Assembly: GCF_015706575.1 (NCBI RefSeq)
Contig: NW_024037063.1
Span: 13,392,927 to 13,456,926, forward strand
Direction of reading: 5' to 3'
Source of the DNA: Patiria miniata
Lineage: Eukaryota; Echinodermata; Asteroidea; Valvatida; Asterinidae
Length of the DNA: 64,000 nt
The notes under the pieces were generated by a model. It saw only the letters and a list, made by a program, of their open reading frames with translations. It was not told where the DNA came from and did not search any database. The translations under genes and the position numbers were made by a program. Of the stretch, positions 22,850 through 32,598 are shown piece after piece. Positions within the stretch are counted from its first letter, which is position 1; each line of letters starts with the position of its first letter.

Positions 22850-23268
22850 TTAACCCTACCTCCCTAGGCCTTTTTGCTAGGAAGTAGCCTCAATCCTGCA
22901 AAATCCTCCAATTGGCCTCATGGAAAAATAGCATATAGCCTCAATCCTGCAAATTCCTCCGCTATTTCTTGAATATGGTCCATGGATGGATGGGTGACCA
23001 CTGCCTGAATCCTGCAAAATCCTCCGGCTATGACTGTCAATAGGCTGAGGCAGAGGCAGTGACATCCTGGAGCAGCGCGGAGGATGTCAAGTATAATCAA
23101 GGACTAAATTTATGCACGGCTGAGCATAAACAACACAAGGTTGGGCCCAAGACCTTGACACAGTGCGTACTCCGAAATCAGCAACGCACTTTTGCCATGT
23201 AACCTCAATCCTGCAAATTCCTTCAATTTCCAAAAAGGATTTTGGAGGATTCAGGGCGGTTAGGTTAA
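22850..23268. mobile_element. TTAACCCTA-ended element A with CCTCAATCCTGCAAA motif array
   Basis: It begins TTAACCCTACC(T/C)CCCTAGGC and ends with a decayed GGTTAGGTTAA. The interior repeats CCTCAATCCTGCAAAATCC four times, with the inverted word GGAGGATT near the right end. It is one of three members of this family in the window (see 51354 and 53964). Confidence 0.7.
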
Positions 23269-23599
23269 TGAAGGCATATGGTCACTCTCACTCAAGGTAT
23301 TTACAACGTAAACCACTAGTACTCACAAGGGAACAGTGGGTAGTGTAACTTCAACTTCTTGCTGAATTATCAACAGGTAAATTTCACCCAGGATATTGAT
23401 ATGCTGTATTTGCTGGAATTCCTCGACAAATCTGCAATAAAAAGTACAATTTTCAGTTGAAGGCTTGGCATGTTACATACATGTATATGAATGTTATTTA
23501 TTTTGTTTATACGTAAAGAGTTCCTATTAAAAGCTTAAATATTGGAATACTTCTACATATCGTCATGTATTTGACCTAATTAAAGTAGGCCTACGGTGT

Positions 23600-23815
23600 G
23601 CGAGTTGTCTCAACGGTCGAGTTGTCTCCACCGTCAAGTTGCCTCAATGGTCGAGTTGTCTCAACGTTATGTTAAACCTGAAAAATACATTCTGAATGAA
23701 TTTCATCGTACATGACAAAAATACTCAATGGTTCTGGTGATAAGTCACGATTTACTGATTGAATTTACCGGTCGAGCTGTCCCGAGTCAAGTTGTCTCAA
23801 CGGTCGAGTTCTGAC
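23600..23815. repeat. CGAGTTGTCTCAACGGT motif arrays
   Basis: Four motif copies on the left (about 23600-23672) and three on the right (about 23766-23812) flank about 90 bp of unique AT-rich DNA. It resembles the motif-array elements nearby but is shorter and degraded. No ends or target duplications were identified. Confidence 0.5.
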
Positions 23816-23863
23816 ATTCGATGAAAACAATTGGAATTTGATTTATGGCACTCGCGATATACC

Positions 23864-23912
23864 CCTAGAACTATGGGTATTACACATAATGTGTAATACC
23901 CATAGTTCTAGG
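23864..23912. repeat. 49-bp near-perfect palindrome
   Basis: Arms of about 24 bp, beginning CCTAGAACTATGGGTATT and ending with the exact complement, meet at a one-base centre. Partial matches continue outside. It may be a minimal foldback element. Confidence 0.8.
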
Positions 23913-23939
23913 AGTACTCGCAATAGAGGTATGATCTGA

Positions 23940-24003
23940 TCCTAGGACTCTACTATCGCCCGGCAGTGTCCAAATGTTAAAAAAGGTGATTCGTGGAGTC
24001 CTA
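23940..24003. repeat. Short CTAGGACTC-ended repeat with conserved CCAAATGTTAAAAAAGG core
   Basis: The ends CCTAGGACTC and GAGTCCTAG enclose CTATCGCCCGGCAGTG, then CCAAATGTTAAAAAAGG and TGAT. The same core, with ATCGCC and GGCGAT words paired around it, occurs in both arms of the foldback at 58505-59446. A weaker match is near 27930. Confidence 0.5.
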
Positions 24004-24056
24004 GTTTATACTGGGACTTCCACTCACCGACATCGACTATGCACATGAGTGGGTGT

Positions 24057-25440
24057 CGGTCAACTCGGTCCGTAACCAACTCGGTCCGAGTCAACTTGGT
24101 CCGTAAGACCGTAACCAACTCCGTCTGTAACCAACTCGGTCCGTTACCAACTTGGTACGTAGCCAACTCGGTCCGTAACCAACTTGGGCAGTAACTGACT
24201 CGATCCATATAGGAAAATGTACACAAAAAAGTTTGTTTATTTTCTAGTAAGTTGTAGCAAAACAATCTCGAGCGCGTGTTTTTTTAAATTCCTTACTTCA
24301 AACTGATCTTTGTAAGCACTTTTGTTTCTGTTAGGTGGATTTCTAGGCTATGTTACTGGTAGGCCTATAACCGGCTCGGGCCAGGGATATACATGTAGCT
24401 TATGGGGTTTCAAACTGAATTTTGAAATAAAAGTTTCACTCACGACCTACATGACCTATGTGTGCCGAGGCTAGGCAGGCTGCCGGCACGGCCCATCGGT
24501 CACCCAGCGGCCCGGTACCTGTACCCGGTACCACGGGAAGGCCATGCCGGCAAACCAGTCTCATACAGTCACTCCGTATTTACGTAGGCTACTCCGGTCA
24601 CTAAGTGGGAAAAAAATGCAACTCGCGTCAATCGATGATTGATCGTGACCTTCAATAATCTTGTACGTTTGGGGTACGTTTATTGCTGGAAATCTTTCAA
24701 ACGTTTGACGGAATCCCATTAGAAATAATCTTAGACTTAGTTCATGGAATCCTTTATGATGTCTTAAGTACATAAATATTTGTTAAATTCTTTCTTGTTA
24801 CTTTTTGTTAAATTGCTTTATTTTAAATAAGAAAGAGGGTCGAGAATGTTGCCGCTTTTTTCAGTGCTGTCGATCGATCAGCAGAATTTATAGCGTGGCG
24901 CCCGGCGCGGCCCGCAGGCCTGCCTGCTAGCTGCGCTGTACCCCCAGCACCGGCCGGTCAACTTGACCGCGTCTGCCGGCCCAGCTAGGACCAGGGGCCA
25001 GCCGGTCAACGCGTGAGGGTCCCAAGTTCCCATGGATCTTCATTAGTTAATGGTCATATCCACGGTCACGGTGCCGGTGACATCGTTTGCGCCGCGCATG
25101 GCCACAGAGCCGGCCATGGTTTGTGATTCAGAATGTGTTTTAGTGGAGCGTTCCATTTTTACATAAATTATTATTTACCGGTTGAGAGGCCCTAGTACTA
25201 AATCAAATCCCAAATCCGTGAAGCTTAATACTGGCCGAGAAATCGGCGTAAGAAACAGACAAACGATAAAGAAAATGCAATGATTTTGCGTACATTTTCA
25301 TATAATTATAAGGACCAAGCCGATTAGGGACCGAGTTGGTTACGGACCGAGCCAGTTACGGACCGAGTTGGTAATGGACCGAGTTGGTTACGGACCAGGA
25401 TGGTTACGGACCGAGTTGGTCACGGACCAAGTTGACCTGA
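24057..25440. mobile_element. Foldback element with terminal CAACTCGGTCCG arrays
   Basis: The left array (about 24057-24200) iterates CAACTCGGTCCGTAACC and the right array (about 25320-25437) its complement GGTTACGGACCGAGTTG. The right end reads TTGACCTGAAACAG, close to the ends of the elements at 30229 and 59868. The 1.1-kb interior is unique, GC-rich in places, and has no recognisable gene. A target duplication was not found. Confidence 0.65.
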
Positions 25441-25485
25441 AACAGCACCCATCACCCCTTGCTACACTAGTCACATCACCGGATA

Positions 25486-25512
25486 GGATACGGATAGGAT
25501 AGGATAGGATAC
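25486..25512. repeat. GGATA microsatellite
   Basis: Several GGATAGGATA units, just outside the motif-array element. Confidence 0.8.
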
Positions 25513-25865
25513 AGGCAATTGTGAAGTGAAGGGCCCCTGTTTTGTTTTGATCAAATTAGAGTCATAAACGTTTTTCATTCCTCAAAAATCACCTTTACAA
25601 TCCAAAGCAGACTTTTCTCAATTCTAATGACACCCATTTTGCAATTTTGAATAGATTCTTGGGGTAGAAATCACGGTTTTCCTGTGCGGTTTGTGCCTTG
25701 CGATTCAGCGCGCCGTGCGTGCTCACTGTACATCGCGCAGTGATCGCCATCTTTATTTTCAGGTCGCATGTTGTCGCCGCGCTGTCATTGTTATTTTACC
25801 CCAAAATTTCCCCCCAAAAATCAAAACCCTGCCCTCTAATCTAGGTCCAATAATTTTAGGCAAGA

Positions 25866-26070
25866 TAACCATAAGCGAAGTTCACTAATTTTCCTCTGTA
25901 TTGCCTAACAAGCCCCCAGATAGCAATTTCATGTCATCAAAGTCAATTTGAGCAGTGAAAAAATACAAGCATTTTCTTAAAAAACACTTAAAATTTTTCA
26001 GTCCACTCTCATTCTCATAGGGTTTGTTCACAGAGTGTTGTGTGAACTTCGTATATATGGAAATCTTTCC
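25866..26070. mobile_element. MITE ending GAAGTTCAC / GTGAACTTC, copy 1
   Basis: About 200 bp, matching the element at 57717-57926 through words such as ACTAATTTTCCTCTGTATTG and GTCAATTTGAGCAGTGA. The right end is TTCGTATATATGGAAATC; the left end has decayed. Confidence 0.7.
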
Positions 26071-26100
26071 TAATTGTAAAGTGGATTTTGTTCCCTTATA

Positions 26101-26161
26101 GGAACCGGGCCCTACACTACACGATCGCCCCTGGCGATCGTGTAGTGTAGGGCCCGGTTCC
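26101..26161. repeat. Perfect hairpin, arms about 28 bp
   Basis: The left arm begins GGAACCGGGCCCTACACTAC and the right arm is its exact complement, with a short CCCCT-type loop. GGGCCCTACNCTACACGATCG recurs near 26800, so the hairpin shares sequence with the ends of the surrounding foldback. Confidence 0.9.
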
Positions 26162-26295
26162 TAACTTAAGGAAACAAATTCCGCTTTAAAGTTATTAGAC
26201 TAAACTAGTTGGCGAAAAATCATGATTTCTACCTCAAGAAACTGTTCAAAATTGCAAAACGGGTGTCATTAGAATTGAGAAGTCTGCTTTTGATT

Positions 26296-26341
26296 TAGAC
26301 CCGTGAACCTGGCTATATACAACGCCAGGTTCACGGGTCTA
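26296..26341. repeat. TAGACCCGTGAAC hairpin 1
   Basis: A 46-bp inverted repeat with stem TAGACCCGTGAACCTGG and its complement, and a loop of about ten bases. The same 13-bp outer stem occurs in the hairpin at 32548-32598 with a different but still paired inner stem. Confidence 0.85.
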
Positions 26342-26352
26342 CTTTTGAATAT

Positions 26353-26626
26353 AAGGCAAAATAAAAAAAAAAACATGTTTAGCGTCCTGCCGCTTTGACA
26401 AAAAGGAAGGAGGAGGCCCTTTTTTTTTTTTTTTTCTTTTCAAAATGGCCGCCCGACACATTTTTCAAGACAACGGTAGCCGGGCTATTTTTCAAGATGG
26501 TTACCAGCTTTTTTCAAAATGGCCGCCACTTGGACTCATTGACTATTTCCACAGCTTTATACACGGTATAAAAGTCTAAAAATACGATTTCTTTCGTCAG
26601 AGATCGTTAAAATTTATCAATTTTTG

Positions 26627-26657
<31 letters not shown>

Positions 26658-26723
26658 GGAGGCGGCCTCTAAAAAGGAAGCGGGCGGGGACGCTAAACAT
26701 GGTTGTTTTTTTTACTTCGCCTA
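26353..26723. mobile_element. MITE with CATGTTTAGCGTCC ends, copy 1
   Basis: The left end has AAACATGTTTAGCGTCCTGC and the right end GGGACGCTAAACATGGTT. Matching A-rich and T-rich flanks extend the inverted repeat. The interior has several AAAATGGCCGCC words and long T and A runs. A relative lies at 57129-57458. Confidence 0.75.
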
Positions 26724-26886
26724 AATGTGATTTTTTAAATTTTAGCCATAAAAAACATTTTGACTCCAATTTGATCAAAACAAAACCATGAAAACAGGGG
26801 CCCTACGCTACACGATCGCCGAGATACATGCCGCACACACGCGTACACACCCCTTCCTCCTAGAACTACTGTCACTCAGACTGTAT

Positions 26887-27900
26887 AGCATAACTCTAGC
26901 TTGAGTAACTCCAGCTGACATGCTCCATATTCATTCACATGTAACGCTGGAGGAAGGCCTGTGCGTTTCCATGTGGTAGGGTAGCAAGAGACCCTAAAAA
27001 AATGGCCTCTCCCAAAAATTGTTCATTTTCACCTCTAATATCCCATCCCAGAGTTCACCCACATACCTCATACATTCAGCAGTCATTTACGAAGCCTAAT
27101 GATCGACTTGAAACAAGACCTCAAAAAAAACGTGAAAAATCTTGACAATTTCGGTGGCTTGTCCGTAAAAATACGCCAGTTCCAACGGCTGTCTTCCATT
27201 TTGTTTTGCTAATTATATTAATGTATGCATGACGTATGACATCAAAAATCGGCGCGCGCGCGATGTATGTGGGTACCACACCGCTTTCAGGCGTCGCGAG
27301 TGAGTTCAATTTTCGTCTGGTGCGTTGTCGCGGAAAGCAAGACAACGAGAATGCTCTCCACGGCAACGCACCAGACGAAAATTGAACTCACTCGCGACGC
27401 CTGAAAGCGGTGTGGTACCCACATACATCGCGCGCGCGCCGATTTTTTGATGTCACACGTCATGCATACATTAATATAATTAGCAAAACAAAATGGAAGA
27501 CAGCCGTTGGAACTGGCGTATTTTTACGGACAAGCCACCGAAATTGTCAAGATTTTTCACGTTTTTTTTTTGAGGTCTTGTTTCAAGTCGATCATTAGGC
27601 TTCGTAAATGACTGCTGAAACTATGAGGTATGTGGGTGAACTCTGGGGTGGGATATTAGAGGTGAAAATGAACAATTTTTGGGAGAGGCCATTTTTTTAG
27701 GGTCTCTTGCTACCACATGGAAACGCACAGGCCTTCCTCCAGCCATGGAGGAAGGAATTGCTCCAGCGTTACATGTGAATGAATATGGAGCATGTCAGCT
27801 GGAGTTACTCAAGCTAGAGTAACTCCAGCTGCTAGCCGACATGTTCCATATTCATTCACATGTAACGAATATGGAACACAGCTGGAGTTACTCAAGCTAG
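26887..27900. mobile_element. 1.0-kb near-perfect foldback
   Basis: Two arms of about 400-450 bp are almost exact complements around a centre near 27345; for example GCGTCGCGAGTGAGTTCAAT near 27291 is answered near 27385. The 11-bp word TCAGACTGTAT flanks both sides (26876-26886 and 27901-27911), as a target duplication would. The outer right arm carries an extra duplicated patch (about 27770-27890). The open frames in the arms mirror each other and are not genes. Confidence 0.85.
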
Positions 27901-27963
27901 TCAGACTGTATGATGCTCCGCATGAGAGTCCCAAATGTCAAAAAAGGAGTTCTAGCGCCCCAG

Positions 27964-28430
27964 TAGCCCCATAAATGTGGCCTATTTACTGGACTGCCTC
28001 CGTAAACATAGGCCACACGTCCACATGTACAAAAATCGTGTCGACTTTGCCAAATTTTGATTTTCACATTTAGGCTTAGTTTGTAGGATTTTTTTGCTTT
28101 AGAAGCATACTCACCCACTTTATAGGCTAATCAGAAAGTGCTGTCTTTTTCAGATGTATTTCTTTCGTGAAATTTCCAGATTCATTTTTACACGTTTGCA
28201 TATCAAAATTTCAACATGAAATTTCACAATAATTAGACATCTGAAAAAGGCAGCACTTTATGACTAGCCTATAAAGTGGGTGAGTATGCTTCTAAAGCAA
28301 AAAAATCCTACAAACTAAGCCTGAATGTGAAAATCAAAATTTGGCAAAGTCGACACGATTTTTGTACATGTGGATGTGTGGCCTATGTTTACGGAGGCAG
28401 TCCAGTAAATAGGCCACATTTATGGGGCTA
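27964..28430. mobile_element. TAGCCCC foldback with 9-bp target duplication, copy 1
   Basis: Ends TAGCCCCATAAATGTGGCC and complement. The 9-bp word GCGCCCCAG flanks both sides exactly (27955-27963 and 28431-28439). The arms of about 220 bp are nearly identical. A sibling lies at 33112-33586. Nine-bp duplications are typical of Mutator-like elements. Confidence 0.9.
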
Positions 28431-28674
28431 GCGCCCCAGTACACCCCTTAATTATTGCACTCGACTCACCAACACGGCCGGTTGACTAGCCCCACTGTGA
28501 CTGTATCTCTTCTGGGCTCTCGGTTTAATACAGGAGGTACGAAAATATGAGAAGGCCTAGGCCTACTATCTATACGAATACCCATCTATACAATTTGTTT
28601 TCTTCATGGCCGAGCTTGCTAGTAGTAATCACTAATAGTCTGGCGCAGGTGACTGGGCTCCGTGGATAACTCGA

Positions 28675-29060
28675 CCAGTTAGAATATATGCAGCCACAGT
28701 GTGGGATCCATCAGCATGATCAAACCACCTCACTGGAAAAAGTAAAGAGTCCAGCAGCAAGATTCGTATCGTATTAAACAGGGACTACCAAAGAACATCT
28801 AGTCCATTCAAGTGTCACAGACATGCAGCAAAATCTTCAATGGCCAACCCTCCAACGTCGCAGAAAAGTCGGCAGGCTCACTACCGAGTACGCTTCCAGT
28901 TTCCACAAAAGTTGCTTCCCAAACTAGACGATTGTCATGATTGTGGACTTGAACAAGCTCCCTGATGAACTTCTCCATCAAACCATGGAGCTATAAACAC
29001 AATGATCAAACATCATCATCCCAATTTAAGACAGCCCTTGGGCCGGGGCTTAGCTAGGAA
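28675..29060 (+). pseudogene. LINE remnant: C-terminal reverse-transcriptase tail
   Basis: In one frame IYAATVWDPSA appears, and after a shift the next frame gives TTSLEKVKSPAARFVS and VTDMQQNLQWPTLQ followed by RRRKVGRLTTEY. These are the familiar motifs near the end of jockey/CR1-type LINE polymerases (EYAS-VWDP, LE-VQRRAARFV, the W-xLQ-RR block). At least one frameshift and in-frame stops (after RFVSY, and after KSCFPN near 28930) break it. The 5' part is absent. An old dead copy. Confidence 0.7.
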
Positions 29061-30220
29061 AACATCTTTAACATCTAGGAAAACAACCTTAATAAATGTC
29101 CAGTCAACTTTCTGAGATTCAAAAATAACGAGCGATACTCAGACATGCCAGATTGTGTGTTCCTTCCTCCATGCTCGACCGAGCTCAGACTAGCTAGCTA
29201 CATGTGTATAATTTGCTTGATATTCCTCCATGATCTGCCAATGCTATCCGCGTTACGTTAGCAGACTGTACTAGTACTAGTAGTTGCGCTGGCCGGCCGG
29301 CGAGCGCTTTTATATGACAGTGCAGCGTAGGTATACGTGTGGGTACTTCGTTAAATCGTGGAGGAATATTCCTCGCGTACGAGCTGACCTGTATTCGTTA
29401 AATCAATGTTTGTAGCCTTTGCTTCGGCTTCGGCTTCGCCTCCTACTTCTGAATCACTGAGAGGCAAACTAAACGAAAATATTCCAACTTTTGTCTTCAT
29501 ATCAACCGATTGAATGTTCCTGAGGCATAACAGGCACCAAAATGTAGCTGGAATCCCTGAAGTTGGGGCCTAAAATATCATTGAGCCAAAGACGAAGCCA
29601 AAGCCAGTCATATGATGCAACATTTGAGATTACTATACGTCATACATATTCATGATCGAGAGCCGGACGTTCACTGGTCAATTCACCATCACGTGCCAGA
29701 TGTTATTCTTACTACTGTTTACCAAACGCGCGCCAGGTTAAGGTTCACCATAGTCGGGTGTCCTACGCTAGTAAAGAAAATAGTTCCGACTGGTGCACCT
29801 ACAGTACGCGCCCATCACTACCGCTATTGGAAACGAGGTTGAAATAAAGCAAGCACTGGGGACGAGGTTGAAGCCAGTCGGCAGGGGGCATTCCCAGTCA
29901 ACTATTGCGCAACTCAACAAAAAATACAACAATGACGCCAGTCATTGTGAAATTGCAAAGTGCAGCTATGCCAAAAAAAGAAACAACAAGGTATCCGGTA
30001 CATGTAAAAAAAGTACAAATAGCCTACAAAAGGATGTTGGGGGCGAACCCCTCCTAGCCTTTCGCCAAGGCCATCGTGCTTAGAGTGGCGGAGCTACCAC
30101 TTATCATAATTTATGCCGTGAACAGTACAGCGTCATCAAACTTATGAATTCTGTACATATGTACATGTGCATGTACATGTACATTACATCATACATGTAC
30201 ATGTAGGTCCGCGCGTGATC
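29060..30220. other. Intergenic DNA, no gene recognised
   Basis: GCTTCGGCTTCGCC-like words near 29420 and their complement near 29590 hint at another degraded inverted repeat. An ACATGTAC-rich tract lies at about 30155-30205. No coding region can be supported. Confidence 0.4.
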
Positions 30221-30228
30221 GTCGTGTA

Positions 30229-31389
30229 GAATACAGGTCAACTCGTACGCGAACCAACTCGTACGCGACCAACTCGTACGCGGGACAATTCGTACGCGAA
30301 CCGACTCGTACGCGGACCAACTCGTACGCGGACCGACTCGTATGCGGACCAACTCGTACGCGGACCAACTCGTACGCGTGAGTTTAGACGATTGGTTTAG
30401 CTCACATGGACAGATGAAATTAGGTTCGGTACGGTAGGTCGGCATAATTTTACCTTTTCTGAAAGGTTGAGATTTTCAAATTAAATGTAGTTGATTTTTG
30501 AATCCGCCAGTGCTACTTACATTCACGATTTTTTAGAGAAGAATTCTGCGTTTGTTTTTTTTTTTTACAAGTTCGCTTGATTCATTGGGAAGTTGTCTTC
30601 GCGATAACCAGTATGATTGGTTCCCGCCGCACCGCGCACTGTATAAAGAATGCATGATTGAATCGCTGTAACCTGTGTATGCCGCGGTACAATGCTGGTT
30701 GGTTAGACAAGTAAAATGACAAGAAAACACCGATATTTGCGAGGTCTATTGTATAAAAAGGAGCTACTATAAAAAAAGGAATATAGCATCACGCATGCTT
30801 ATACAGTTGTACGGACAGTGTCCGCCAGTTTTTTGCTTGTGTCAGATAGTTTTTTAGTCCTAATTATTATATATCCAAATAATATTTTGTAAAAAAAGAA
30901 AAAATGGGAGTTGATTTTTATTTTTTGTTAAAATCAGAATTTTATATAATTGCACTGGAAATGCGAGGTTTCTTGGGTCAAATGCGATTTTCTTGTTATT
31001 AATTATTTATGTCTCCAAATTATATTTTGTAAAATAAAACAATGGCGATACAACACTCGTCTAACTACAAAAATCAGTTACTTTATTATCATCATTCACG
31101 GGTTCACTCCCAATCACACACAACGGTCACACATTGAACTACGGACTACCCGTCACACTATTCCCAAATTCTTCCCAACCATGCCAACCCAATCCTCGAA
31201 ACCACTCCTAAAACGGCCCGCGTACGAGTTGGTTCGCGTACGAGTTGGTTCGCGTACGAGTTGGCTCGCGTACGAGTTGGCACGCGTACGAGTTGGCTCG
31301 CGTACGAGTTGTCTCGCGTACGAGTTGACCAATCCGCGTACGAGTTGACTCGCGTACGAGTTGGTTCGCGTACGAGTTGACCTGTTTCC
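30229..31389. mobile_element. CAACTCGTACGCG-array element, copy 1, with 8-bp target duplication
   Basis: GTCGTGTA flanks both sides (30221-30228 and 31390-31397). The outermost ends read GAATACAGGTCAACTCG and, from the right, GGAAACAGGTCAACTCG. Each end then carries about nine tandem copies of a 16-17-bp motif (CAACTCGTACGCGRACC), the right set complementary to the left. The interior of about 800 bp is AT-rich with no credible gene. A sibling lies at 59868-61297. Confidence 0.9.
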
Positions 31390-31908
31390 GTCGTGTATGT
31401 CCTTCTTTAGCAGGCCCCATGCATGTCAAGGGTTCCGTACGTAATTGTACCGGGTGTAACAAGTACAATGTTACGACTCGGCCCACGCGACCTTCGATAC
31501 CCCCTCCTCCTCCAATATCGGTCCGGTACTAAATCTACTTGTTTTAGAGTTGCATGGGTTGAAACCATTGATTTAAGTCTTACTAATGGAGATCAATGTA
31601 AAATGGAGATCAATTAATGGTTAAAACACAGAGCATCTTTATCATCATTAATTGTTTCGAATTAATTAAATCAATATAGTGCGGCAGTTGGGTCGGCCCA
31701 ACTATAGTTAGGACTGGAGTTGCGCCGGATGCTTCATGCTTGATAGATCTTGTTGGATTAAATGTTCCGCGGCGCTGGCACCGTGTATTCGTCGTGCATG
31801 CATGCCGCAAGGCTGGCCGGTCACGTGGTACTGCCTAGTTGGATGAGTTGTCCAGCTGCTGGGTTTTATTATCCAGCAACATTTTGCAAAATTCAAAGAT
31901 TGCCATGG

Positions 31909-32345
31909 CCGGCCAACTATAGATGGGCCCCACCCATAGCTAATGTCAAAGGTCCCAAGTCGGACATGTAAGCAGAGCTGTAGAGAATGTTTTATAGTCG
32001 TACATCAATGTACACTATAGTTGGGACTGCCAAATAAAAATATTGCGGTGGCCCAACTACAGATGGTCCCCACCCATAGATCATTTCATTGGTCCCCAGT
32101 AAAGTCAGATGTGTATTAGAGTTGTAGGGAATGTTTTATAATCGTACAACAATGTACACTATAGTTGGGACCGCAAAATAAAAAGATTGGGGTGGCCCAA
32201 CTATAGATTCGCCCCATCAATAGCTAATTTCAGTGGTCCCCAGTAAAGTCAGACGTGTATCAGAGTTGTAGGGAACGTTTTATGGTTGTACATCAATGTA
32301 AACTATAGTTGGGACACCGCAAAATAAAAAGATCGGAGTGGCCCA
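31909..32345. repeat. About 143-bp tandem repeat, three units
   Basis: Units begin at GGCCCAACTAYAGATNGGCC near 31909, 32050, 32194 and 32340. They share TTTTATNNTYGTACA and ACTATAGTTGGGAC words and differ by about 10 percent. Confidence 0.8.
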
Positions 32346-32520
32346 ACTATAGATGGGCCAGCCCAACAATGGAACTTACAGTTGGGACCGTCCCAACTAT
32401 AGTTGGGACAGGCCCAACTATAGTTGGGCCAGCCCAACTGTGGAACTACAGTTGGGACAGGCCCAACTATAGTTGGGACAGGCCCAACTATAGTTGGGAC
32501 CGATGCGATAGTTGGGGCGT
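32340..32520. repeat. CCCAACTATAGTTGGG palindromic motif array
   Basis: The 16-bp palindrome CCCAACTATAGTTGGG is iterated several times with short spacers such as ACAGG. The same palindrome marks the boundaries of the adjacent tandem units and a lone copy near 31690. It could be sub-terminal repeats of a degraded element. Confidence 0.75.
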
Positions 32521-32547
32521 GACAGATATAATCAAGATTTGGCTGAT

Positions 32548-32598
32548 TAGACCCGTGAACGTGGACGTTGTAGTTTACAAGCCACGTTCACGGGTCTA
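32548..32598. repeat. TAGACCCGTGAAC hairpin 2
   Basis: Stem TAGACCCGTGAACGTGG with exact complement and a 17-base loop. Compared with the hairpin at 26296, the inner stem differs on both strands so pairing is kept. Confidence 0.85.

Larger units (their letters stand above)
25540..26815. mobile_element. Large GGGCCC-ended foldback with nested insertions
   Basis: The left arm (GGGCCCCTGTTTTG through about 25690) is answered by a right arm split in two (about 26215-26295 and 26725-26806, ending ACAGGGGCCC). Shared words include AATGACACCC and its complement GGGTGTCATT. A 46-bp hairpin (26296-26341) and a MITE (26353-26723) interrupt the right arm, and a MITE-like piece (25866-26070) and a perfect hairpin (26101-26161) lie in the middle. 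This is a clear case of stacked insertions. Confidence 0.65.

Noticed and set aside
27121-27598. Mirrored open frames of 60-80 codons
   Set aside because: They lie in the complementary arms of the 1-kb palindrome.
30232-30378. Array of regularly spaced motifs resembling a CRISPR
   Set aside because: Units are contiguous tandem motifs without unique spacers, in an animal genome, and belong to a transposon terminus with a target duplication.
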